Shown piece by piece: positions 27,401 to 33,714 of a DNA stretch of 47,344 nt. A program made the position numbers and the translations under genes. The stretch spans positions 1 through 47,344 of the forward strand of contig QZKB01000143.1 of the NCBI GenBank assembly GCA_003599415.1, written 5' to 3'. Position 1 is the first letter of the stretch; each line of letters opens with the position of its first letter. The notes under the pieces are model-generated. The model worked only from the letters and a program-made list of their open reading frames with translations, ran no database searches and had not been told where the DNA came from. Origin of the DNA: Ignavibacteriales bacterium. Its GTDB lineage: Bacteria > Bacteroidota > Ignavibacteria > Ignavibacteriales > SURF-24.

Positions 27401-27946
27401 AAATTCCTGGTCGGCATTAAATATATCCTTACCAAAGAATCCATTCCATGAACCAACCCAGCCGGGATCAATCGGATCAGTGCGTTTATCTCTCCATCCT
27501 TTCTGAACAGCAGTTGGCCATGATAAAGAATCATCACTTCGTGCAATTTCTTTTTGCTGCGGATCGATAAAGCCAGGCACCGGTTCCATGTTCCAGGAAT
27601 TACCAGTTGTAGGATCAGTCCTACCCTGAGGAACTTCAACAACATAATTTGTTTGCCTGTTATTATCGATAACCTCGGCACCCATCAGTATATCTATAAG
27701 AGCAATATAAATTCTGTTTGTATTTTTCGGCCATTCCCATTCAATATAATCAGGTCTGTTTGATGGATCTCCGCTGTAACCGGAATTAAAGATTGTTGTT
27801 CTGATATTATTGCCGTCGGTATTTGAGTTTCGCCTGTAATTAACATCGCCTCTGAAATCTGAAGGAGTGTGAGAAATAACCTGACCTTTAACAGGAATTA
27901 TAATTATAAAAAGCAAAATAGAAGTAAGGAGTATTTTTAATTTCAT
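24446..27946 (-). CDS. Large secreted protein with DxDxDG repeats and variant T9SS domain
   Basis: The ~1166-residue protein starts at ATG 27946, with GAGGA 8 nt upstream; the TTG at 27952 is only two bases from that site and is unlikely. A signal peptide (MKLKILLTSILLFIIIIPVKG) is followed by a large domain I do not recognise. Acidic DxDxDG clusters resemble thrombospondin-3/calcium-binding loops: NGIDDDGDADSDENS (~309), NGFDEDLDGLIDEKE (~399) and DGFDNDNDWDSFLDDNG (~472). An FnIII-like part (~635-785) contains VTLYWDDVAE and GQRYFYAVTAYDFG. The last ~100 residues form a variant T9SS domain with VVPNPYIAAETWEP instead of NYPNPFNP, then IRIFNVSGALVKKI and EIAYGIYVYHVDAP. It sits between the TonB receptor and the PorV-like gene, where a SusD would be expected; a receptor-associated substrate-binding lipoprotein-like role is hypothetical. 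Confidence 0.87.
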   Translation of the reverse strand: MKLKILLTSILLFIIIIPVKGQVISHTPSDFRGDVNYRRNSNTDGNNIRTTIFNSGYSGDPSNRPDYIEWEWPKNTNRIYIALIDILMGAEVIDNNRQTNYVVEVPQGRTDPTTGNSWNMEPVPGFIDPQQKEIARSDDSLSWPTAVQKGWRDKRTDPIDPGWVGSWNGFFGKDIFNADQEFYYVTSDDLYKRIPYTPDTTDLSRGGLGLIMDVRTLAWSHILINDVVFSIHDIKNDGTKSLDKTSFVMFVADWVGGDDPDDYPYVDLQTATTFLTDANRIGAEAFGTSPVGVASLKYLETPGNQVNGIDDDGDADSDENSSVLGMITVNPDTVIPHFVQNDFSARTILPGDKIVLIEPQTYNRVIAAYPVGGGIVKSLGKEYLLPTNGVSLKEDTLANGFDEDLDGLIDEKESLHLYHINEITQTTNPVRYINYLSFAAGDTIKRGFLTAGSDADWNYQNVAPMIDESRDDGFDNDNDWDSFLDDNGLDGVRGTGDEGESDGVPSSGAGTEFPGEPSIDKTDVGETDAIGITSAFQIQDGIISFNTTPDKGLWDLLMIPGKINLVRKVGEYQTYVSSGYFPLLPGQRQRMAISVAIGGGNTTKDADITSVIDKQSEAAKAYNADYQFAQAPLQVTLKAVPGDGKVTLYWDDVAEGSFDRYINKIGGEGKDFEGYRIYRSTDAAFLDSKTITDAYGVTTLMLPVAQFDLNDGIMALHPIDIKGVKFDLGNDTGLKHEYVDTDVINGQRYFYAVTAYDFGYEAAKFAPSETPIRVSVSTDGTISYGKNVALVRPSESAAGYLPAEVESLEHSTGGASGSIGISVIDPDYIKNGHVYKISFKDTVYKSEGKDVFKTVSFTMKDTTADKIILEDDTRVLAGDEISLTDGFRLNLENVESISINNARTRWNNNTTYGFNFDVFTYLTIKGYQNPSDYKIIFGDVGIATSKDTSLFGKKFPATSVNFKVVNTTQNKDVQFVFSETSGSDGKLSIDSTGKTDAIYFIENDQTGKKKFTWQFNLNLKGKRNPALGDTATIYLNKPFLSYDTYHIKMKKASISESKAKDDLSKIRVVPNPYIAAETWEPRNTYTSGRGPREIHFINLPAKCTIRIFNVSGALVKKIEHDNPLENGTEIWDVLSDEKFEIAYGIYVYHVDAPGVGEKSGTFAIIK

Positions 27947-27954
27947 TATCAAAT

Positions 27955-27959
27955 TCCTC
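27955..27959 (-). promoter_or_regulatory. Shine-Dalgarno GAGGA selecting ATG 27946
   Basis: GAGGA on the minus strand overlaps the TAG stop of the TonB receptor gene and is 8 nt before ATG 27946-27944, good spacing. It is only 2 nt from the in-frame TTG (27952), which argues against TTG as the start. Confidence 0.55.
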
Positions 27960-30724
27960 TATAAAGAAATTTTAGTTCCGATATAAACATTTCTCGGTTC
28001 ACTGTAATACGAAGGATAACTAAACCAGTCCGGGTCGTAATCAATTACAGTTTTTTCCTGCGTTGTATAATCAGGTTTGCCGGTATCGCCAAATACGGTA
28101 AGCGGATTTTTAAGATCGAGCAGGTTGAACACTTTAATAAAAAATTGTAAGTCAACTCCGCTTACAATAAAATTCTTATGAACCTCAAGATCAAGATTTG
28201 CAATTAAAGGTTTACGACGGCTGTTTTGTGCAAGTCCTGTTAAAACATTTCTACCTGAATAAGCACCCTGAATTAATGTTGGAGTATAAGGCTGTCCGGT
28301 ACTTAAAGTGGAAATGAGACTTACTCCCCAATCATCACTTCCAACATAAATATTTGCATTCAGGGTATGAGTCTGATCCCAGTTAAGCGGCGTTAATATT
28401 CTTGTTGGTTCTGAGCCATTTAATTGTGCATAGTATTCCTGATCCGGTGAAGAGTTTGTTCCTTCAGCGATCTGGAAAGTATAATCAAGGCCAAAAGAAT
28501 AATAATCTTTAAATCTTTTATTAACAGATAGAGTTACGCCTCTTACATTTGCAAAGTCGCGGTTAATTCTTTTTGAATAAGAGATACCCGCAAGATAAGT
28601 TGGTATTGGCTGGCTTGATGAGATCCAGTCTCTTATATCACGGTAGAATGCAGTTACATCAAAAGAAAAATCCTCGAACAACTGTTGCTGCAACCCTAAT
28701 TCGTAAATTGTTGTACGCTGCGGTTTCAAATCATTATTGCCGAACGGTCCCTGAATTCCCTGTGCAGATGTCAATTTAAACTGATCGCCAAGATATAACT
28801 GGCTGTATTCCGGAATCTGCTGAAATATACCGTATGAAAATCTGATTATGCCTTTATCTGTAATCGGGTAGGCAATACCGAAGCGCGGACTAAGCTGAGT
28901 TTTTACCGATGTTTCTTTGTACCAGAAGTTTTCTCTTTCGGCAACAGTGAATTTATTTTCTTCCACCTGTTCGTCCAATCCGATCTTGCCGTCATTATTA
29001 ATATCTTTATATATATGCTCAAGCTTAAACGGATTATAAATGTTTGGGTCTTCAGGATCAAAAGGAATTTTTCCGTTGGGATCAAACAAATCGAAACGCA
29101 GACCAACATTTATAATCAGGCTTTCGAATTCAATCTTATCCTGTAAATAAGCGCTTAATTTATATGGAGTACGTTCAAATCTGTCGTGCTGTGGAGATTC
29201 AATTCCCTGAATGAAAGGAACGAATGGGAATAATTGTTTTCCGTCCGCATCAACTGCAGGAATTAAATTAATATTCTCATAAAATATTTTATCAGTCTGA
29301 AATTCAACACCAATCTTTGCAAGGTTAAGTTTATCTACCTGACTAGTAAGATCCCATTTTACAATTAAACTCTTAGTGTTTCTTTCAAATCGGTTCAGGT
29401 TTGTTCCTGCTCTTAGGAAATGATAAGCTGAAATGTTTAATGAATCAGAATGAACATAACGCTCATCGTACGGGTCTTCGTAAAGTCTGGATTGGTAATC
29501 GTTATATTTATAGGCGAGTGTTAATTCCTGAAAAGTATTTTGTAAAATTGTATGAGTTATAACGGCAAACAAACTATATCCGTTGCTTTTACCGCCCATT
29601 GTCCCGTAAGGATTCAACCTGTACAAATGGTCATAATACCTTGATGATTCAAAGCTTCCGAAGCCATCAACTTTAAGCCTAAGGTTTTCGATTATCCTCC
29701 AATCCAATGTTGCCTGCCCGCTCCATCTATCGCTGTTATTCATAGATACATACGAGTCATCTCCCGGATTTGGAACAAGCTGTCCATCAACAAATCTATT
29801 TCTGCCCTGTGGGTTGTAAATATTTTTTCCGTAAATATATCCGCTGTTGTGATATTTTCTTAAAGCACCAAAGTATGTTAACGCATCTCTTATTATTGGT
29901 CCGCCGAATGAAGCCTGGAAATTGTAATTAGAAAACGGATTTACCTTGTCAATATTCCAGAAAATATCATTGTGGGTACTCAGATAATCACCTGTCCATA
30001 ATTCAAGGTTACTGTGGAATTTATTACTGCCGGATTTTGTAACGATATTAATAACACCGCTAAGAGCATTGCCGTACTCAGCATTGAACGTACCGCTGAT
30101 AACCTGTAGTTCCTGGACAGATTCGGTTTCAACCGTTAATGCCTGCGAACGTGAGAAGTCATCTGTAATGCTTACTCCGTTTATCAGGTAAGATATTTCA
30201 CTCGATCTTCCGCCGCGAATATGAATACTTCCACCGGCATCTTTATTAACACCGGCTTGCAATGTAATCAGCTGGTCAAGATTCTGTAAAGGCAACTGGC
30301 TTATTTCATCGGCAGTTACTCTTGATTCAGTTGAAGTCAAATCTTTTTTTACCATCGGGGATTGAGCAACAATCACTACTTCCTGTTCAAGAGTTATTGC
30401 AGTTGAAGATAAATTAACATTCAGTTTTGTAGTCAGATCAACCAACACCTGAACTTTTTGAATAGTTGTTTTGGTGTAACCGATTGCAGTTACAATTACA
30501 TCATATTTGCCGGAAGGTAATTTTACGATTATATAATCGCCATTTACGTCTGCGGCAGTACCATAGGTTGTTCCTTCAATAAAAATATTAGCGCCTATAA
30601 CCGGTTCACCTGTGGAAGCATCTGTAATCTTTCCGGCAAGTTTACCGGTATTCTGCGCCAGTAATATGCCCGGCATAAGAACACTAAGATATAACACAAA
30701 TAATCGGTAGATATATTTTTTCAT
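27959..30724 (-). CDS. TonB-dependent outer-membrane receptor of the galactan operon
   Basis: The ~921-residue protein is taken from ATG 30724, which opens directly on a signal peptide (MKKYIYRLFVLYLSVLMPGILLAQ). An upstream in-frame TTG at 30745, overlapping the previous stop, is possible but lacks a ribosome site. A CarboxypepD_reg-like domain follows (GKLAGKITDASTGEPVIGAN ... VNGDYIIVKLPSGKYDVIV), then a plug (DEISQLPLQNLDQLITLQAGVN ... IHIRGGRSSEISYLINGVSI) and a long beta-barrel with Tyr/Asn-rich loops. A perfect EF-hand-like loop (DINNDGKIGLDE) sits in an apparent extracellular loop. The barrel ends YIGTKISL, without the usual final aromatic. By operon context it should import galacto-oligosaccharides. 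There is no SusD; the next gene is the large secreted protein. Confidence 0.92.
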   Translation of the reverse strand: MKKYIYRLFVLYLSVLMPGILLAQNTGKLAGKITDASTGEPVIGANIFIEGTTYGTAADVNGDYIIVKLPSGKYDVIVTAIGYTKTTIQKVQVLVDLTTKLNVNLSSTAITLEQEVVIVAQSPMVKKDLTSTESRVTADEISQLPLQNLDQLITLQAGVNKDAGGSIHIRGGRSSEISYLINGVSITDDFSRSQALTVETESVQELQVISGTFNAEYGNALSGVINIVTKSGSNKFHSNLELWTGDYLSTHNDIFWNIDKVNPFSNYNFQASFGGPIIRDALTYFGALRKYHNSGYIYGKNIYNPQGRNRFVDGQLVPNPGDDSYVSMNNSDRWSGQATLDWRIIENLRLKVDGFGSFESSRYYDHLYRLNPYGTMGGKSNGYSLFAVITHTILQNTFQELTLAYKYNDYQSRLYEDPYDERYVHSDSLNISAYHFLRAGTNLNRFERNTKSLIVKWDLTSQVDKLNLAKIGVEFQTDKIFYENINLIPAVDADGKQLFPFVPFIQGIESPQHDRFERTPYKLSAYLQDKIEFESLIINVGLRFDLFDPNGKIPFDPEDPNIYNPFKLEHIYKDINNDGKIGLDEQVEENKFTVAERENFWYKETSVKTQLSPRFGIAYPITDKGIIRFSYGIFQQIPEYSQLYLGDQFKLTSAQGIQGPFGNNDLKPQRTTIYELGLQQQLFEDFSFDVTAFYRDIRDWISSSQPIPTYLAGISYSKRINRDFANVRGVTLSVNKRFKDYYSFGLDYTFQIAEGTNSSPDQEYYAQLNGSEPTRILTPLNWDQTHTLNANIYVGSDDWGVSLISTLSTGQPYTPTLIQGAYSGRNVLTGLAQNSRRKPLIANLDLEVHKNFIVSGVDLQFFIKVFNLLDLKNPLTVFGDTGKPDYTTQEKTVIDYDPDWFSYPSYYSEPRNVYIGTKISL
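28970..29005 (-). other. EF-hand-like calcium loop codons inside the TonB receptor
   Basis: These 12 codons encode D-I-N-N-D-G-K-I-G-L-D-E, which fits the canonical EF-hand loop (Asp1, Asn3, Asp5, Gly6, Ile8, Glu12). It lies in the barrel region after NPFKLEHIYK and before an acidic stretch, so probably in a surface loop. A calcium-stabilised loop or a calcium-dependent ligand contact is inferred. Confidence 0.6.
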
Positions 30725-30741
30725 ATTCAACCAGTTGTTAT

Positions 30742-32457
30742 TCAAATTTTGATTTTAGTTAGTTTATCAAAAAATATTTTGGTTTCAATTTTTTCCTTTA
30801 ATGAATCAACATACTTGTCTTTTTCTTTATACCACTTTGCATTTGCAAGCCACCGTTCGATTTCGCCGTAAGACTCTTCCAATGATTTAACAGAAGATTG
30901 TTTATAACCGGTACATTTAATAAACAGATATTTCCCTTCGAAAGAGAGCGGCCCTATCCATTCATCTTTCTTCAATCTGAAAATTTCATCACCAAAATTT
31001 TCAAGTTCATCTTTTTTATAGTAACCAATATCGCCGCCACGCTCAGCAGGAATTTTCTGAATTGAATATTTTCCAGCAAGCAGTGCGAAATCAACACCTG
31101 ATACAAGCATTACTTTTATTGAGTCTGAAATTATCTTATCATCAAGAAGTATTGAGCTTAATTTAATTTCGGGTGATGAAGCGAATAGCTTTAAATTGCC
31201 AGCATAAAATGCTTTTACAGAATCGCCGGGAATCTTTATCTTTTCTATAATCTTGTTTTCAACGATGGATAATAAATACGAATCAAAATTCTCCCGGACA
31301 TTTTCTTTATAGGATGTTAATTCATCAAGTTTTTCTTTTTTAGCTTTTTGAAGTATGTATTCTCTATTGATTAAACCGGCAATGAAATCCTTAAGGTTCT
31401 CTTCTGTTCTAATCCATTTCTTTTGTTTTTCAGAAATAGTATTAAGTTCATTCGTCGCTCTTTTAATGTTCCAACTTCCCATTGCCGATGTGACAAATAT
31501 TTTATCAAGGTCATATTCAGAAACATTAAACGAATTTTCAACCGAAGCGCCAATGAAGCCATGTTTGATATATTCATAAAGCAAAGAAACATTTTTTTCA
31601 TCAAACTGAATATTAAGCTTTGCTGAAAGGGATTGACTAAATTCTTTGGTTAATTCCTCATATACCCGCTTACGTGCAAATGCTTTCAATTTATCATATG
31701 CTTTAAGATATTCTGACTGCGTTACAAACGGGTTTGAAATTTTATCTTCAACTTTAATAATACTATATCCCCGCACAGTTTTAACCGGTTTGGAAATTTC
31801 ACCAACCTTCAAAGCGTAGGCAGCTCTTTCGAAATCAGGATCCATTTCATCAATAGTTATATAACCAATTAAGCCACCGGTTTCTTTTAACTCCTGATCC
31901 TGGAAAATATTTTGAGCCAATTCTACAAAAGTTTTCCCATCCAACAATTGATTGTAAAGACGATCGGCTTCTTCTTTACTTGACGCGTATAGGTGTCTTA
32001 CCTTAATCTTAGTATTCACCTTAACAAACAAATCTTTTAGTTCGTTATCGGTAATATTAATCTTAGTGGAGATGTGTTTATCTGAAAATGCATTTAATAA
32101 TTCCTGAACCTGAATTCGTTTCAATTCGTTTTGAGATTCCACAGTTTTATCTAATCCTGACTCATACGCCTGCCGGATAAGAATTTCATCCTGAACCATA
32201 TTTAACAGGTACCCTTTTCTGGTTTCAAAATTATCCGTTAGACCGAGTTTAACTAATTTGTTTTTATAAGAATAGATATAATTTTCCGATGTAATTACTT
32301 TATAGCCAATTAAAGCCAGTGTATCCGGTGACGAGTTATTTTGTATATCAGCAAAGGTGAATTGTGCACAATTAATAAAACAACTTAAACTCAGAAACAG
32401 AAAATATTTTCCGATTAGATTCTCCTTATTTCTTACATTAAAAATTCTTGCAACCAT
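30742..32457 (-). CDS. Double-parvulin peptidyl-prolyl isomerase (SurA/PrsA-like), exported
   Basis: The 571-residue protein has an N-terminal hydrophobic export segment (~15-37) and a SurA-like helical N-domain (~50-145). Parvulin domain 1 spans ~151-240 (IKVRHLYASSKEEADRLYNQ ... TGGLIGYITIDEMDPDFE ... GYSIIKVED). A helical linker follows, then a second, more divergent parvulin domain at ~430-517 (ERGGDIGYYKKDELENFGDEI ... GPLSFEGKYLFIKC). Such proteins catalyse prolyl isomerisation and chaperone outer-membrane proteins in the periplasm. It is unusual to find one inside a polysaccharide operon. It begins 6 bp after the LacI gene, and its TGA overlaps the upstream TTG of the receptor frame. 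Folding the receptor, the PorV-like barrel or the large T9SS cargo encoded next is a likely but unproven job. Confidence 0.9.
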   Translation of the reverse strand: MVARIFNVRNKENLIGKYFLFLSLSCFINCAQFTFADIQNNSSPDTLALIGYKVITSENYIYSYKNKLVKLGLTDNFETRKGYLLNMVQDEILIRQAYESGLDKTVESQNELKRIQVQELLNAFSDKHISTKINITDNELKDLFVKVNTKIKVRHLYASSKEEADRLYNQLLDGKTFVELAQNIFQDQELKETGGLIGYITIDEMDPDFERAAYALKVGEISKPVKTVRGYSIIKVEDKISNPFVTQSEYLKAYDKLKAFARKRVYEELTKEFSQSLSAKLNIQFDEKNVSLLYEYIKHGFIGASVENSFNVSEYDLDKIFVTSAMGSWNIKRATNELNTISEKQKKWIRTEENLKDFIAGLINREYILQKAKKEKLDELTSYKENVRENFDSYLLSIVENKIIEKIKIPGDSVKAFYAGNLKLFASSPEIKLSSILLDDKIISDSIKVMLVSGVDFALLAGKYSIQKIPAERGGDIGYYKKDELENFGDEIFRLKKDEWIGPLSFEGKYLFIKCTGYKQSSVKSLEESYGEIERWLANAKWYKEKDKYVDSLKEKIETKIFFDKLTKIKI

Positions 32458-32463
32458 ATCTTT

Positions 32464-33480
32464 CTATGTTGACCTTCTTATTATCAAATGTGAATCCAAT
32501 ACAATTGTTTTCGTTTCTTTTTTTCTGCCTGGATTGTTAATCAATTCAATTAATAATTCTGCAGCTTTTTTCCCCATTTCAAACGATGGCTGTTCAACAG
32601 TAGTTAATGGCGGATCGACTAAAGCTGTAATTTTGTTATTTGAAAAACCAATAATTCCAATATCCTCAGGTATTCTTAATCCAGCTTCTTTAATTCTCTG
32701 AAAAGCGCCGATAGCAACCGGATCATTTACACAAAAAATTGCGTCTGGTTTATTTTTGGTTTTTAATAATAAGTCCATTGAATTGTAGCCGTCAATTTCG
32801 TGTAGACCGGCGTGAACAATAAAATTTTCATTTAGTTTAACATCAGATTTCTCCAGGGCTTTCTTATATCCAGCAAGTCTGTTCCTGCAAATACTTAAAT
32901 CTTTTATACCGGCAAGGTGAGCAATATTTCTGTAACCCTTACTTAGTAAATAACTGACGGCATCGAATGCACTTTTCTCATCATCAATAATTACTTTGTT
33001 TGCTACAACATCTTCGCATATTCTGTCAAAAAAAACTATGGGAGTATTCCGTTCAATCATATTTTGGAAATGAGCACCTGAAACCGTGCTTTGTGAAATG
33101 GAAACTAAAATTCCTGCAACCCTGTGACGCATTAAAACATTTGTATTAATCACTTCTCTTTCATAATTCTCATTGGATTGACATAAGATTATCGTGAATC
33201 CTGAATCATATGCAATTTCTTCAATTCCGCTTATCGCAGAAGAAAAAAAGTCATGTTTAATTTCCGGTACAAGTACACCAATAGTTGAAGTCTTGTTTAC
33301 TTTCAGACTTTGGGCAATCGGATTAGGAATGTAATTATATTCTTCGGCTAAGGATTTCACTTTGTTTTTTGTGCTTGAACTGATATCCGGGTGATTATTA
33401 AGAGCACGGGAAACCGTGGAAGGTGATATCTTTAATTTGGAAGCGATATCATATAAAGTTTTTTGCCTCATTTGCTTCAT
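32464..33480 (-). CDS. LacI-family regulator of the galactan operon
   Basis: The 338-residue protein has a LacI helix-turn-helix (KTLYDIASKLKISPSTVSRALN ... YNYIPNPIAQSLK, ~8-60) and a sugar-binding effector domain (TIGVLVPEIKHDFFSSAISG, AIFCVNDPVAIGAF, IGIIGFSNNK, LTTVEQPSFEMGKKAAELLI). It is the first gene of the operon and is followed within 6 bp by the parvulin gene. A sigma70-like promoter with a perfect palindromic operator lies 32 bp upstream, so it most likely represses itself and the whole operon until a galactan-derived sugar binds. M1 has AAGG four bases upstream; an in-frame ATG three codons later is an alternative start. Confidence 0.95.
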   Translation of the reverse strand: MKQMRQKTLYDIASKLKISPSTVSRALNNHPDISSSTKNKVKSLAEEYNYIPNPIAQSLKVNKTSTIGVLVPEIKHDFFSSAISGIEEIAYDSGFTIILCQSNENYEREVINTNVLMRHRVAGILVSISQSTVSGAHFQNMIERNTPIVFFDRICEDVVANKVIIDDEKSAFDAVSYLLSKGYRNIAHLAGIKDLSICRNRLAGYKKALEKSDVKLNENFIVHAGLHEIDGYNSMDLLLKTKNKPDAIFCVNDPVAIGAFQRIKEAGLRIPEDIGIIGFSNNKITALVDPPLTTVEQPSFEMGKKAAELLIELINNPGRKKETKTIVLDSHLIIRRST

Positions 33481-33511
33481 CCCACCTTTAATTGTTTATG
33501 CAATCGTTCCC

Positions 33512-33523
33512 GCAATCGATTGC
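33512..33523. promoter_or_regulatory. LacI-type operator, perfect palindrome GCAATCGATTGC
   Basis: The 12-bp perfect palindrome with central CG abuts the -10 box of the promoter for the LacI gene at 33480, so it covers the expected transcription start. A partial copy, TGCAATCG at 33499-33506, lies 12-13 bp downstream. It differs from the operator of the other LacI protein in the window (TTGAA-type), consistent with separate regulons. Confidence 0.7.
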
Positions 33524-33552
33524 AATCTAATTTTTTCAATACATAAAGTCAA
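33524..33552 (-). promoter_or_regulatory. Sigma70-like promoter of the galactan operon
   Basis: On the minus strand TTGACT (33547-33552) and TAGATT (33524-33529) are separated by exactly 17 bp. The expected start site falls inside the operator at 33512-33523, giving a short ~35-nt leader before the LacI ATG. Spacing and position support the call; neither hexamer is perfect. Confidence 0.6.
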
Positions 33553-33602
33553 TTTGAATTTTCATTTCATCAAATTTTGTAAGCGTCGGTAACTTTACAG
33601 GA

Positions 33603-33622
33603 TTAATTCTATATAGAATTAA
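33603..33622. promoter_or_regulatory. 20-bp perfect AT-rich palindrome
   Basis: TTAATTCTATATAGAATTAA is a perfect inverted repeat lying ~50 bp upstream of the -35 box of the LacI/galactan operon and ~45 bp after the terminator of the preceding gene. It could be a site for a dimeric regulator. With no GC in the arms it is unlikely to be a terminator. Confidence 0.4.
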
Positions 33623-33654
33623 GAAGTAGAAAATGTAGAGATATTAGAAATCTA

Positions 33655-33686
33655 AAAATAAAAAAACCCGGCTCATTGAACCGGGT
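33655..33686 (-). terminator. Rho-independent terminator after the beta-helix gene
   Basis: On the minus strand ACCCGG (33686-33681) pairs with CCGGGT (33671-33666), enclosing TTCAATGAG. A run of seven Ts and a further T-rich tail follow immediately. It starts 29 bp after the stop codon of the gene at 33715, so it separates the T9SS cluster from the galactan operon. Confidence 0.9.
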
Positions 33687-33714
33687 CTTTGCAAAATAGA
33701 ATCAAGCTTCTTTC

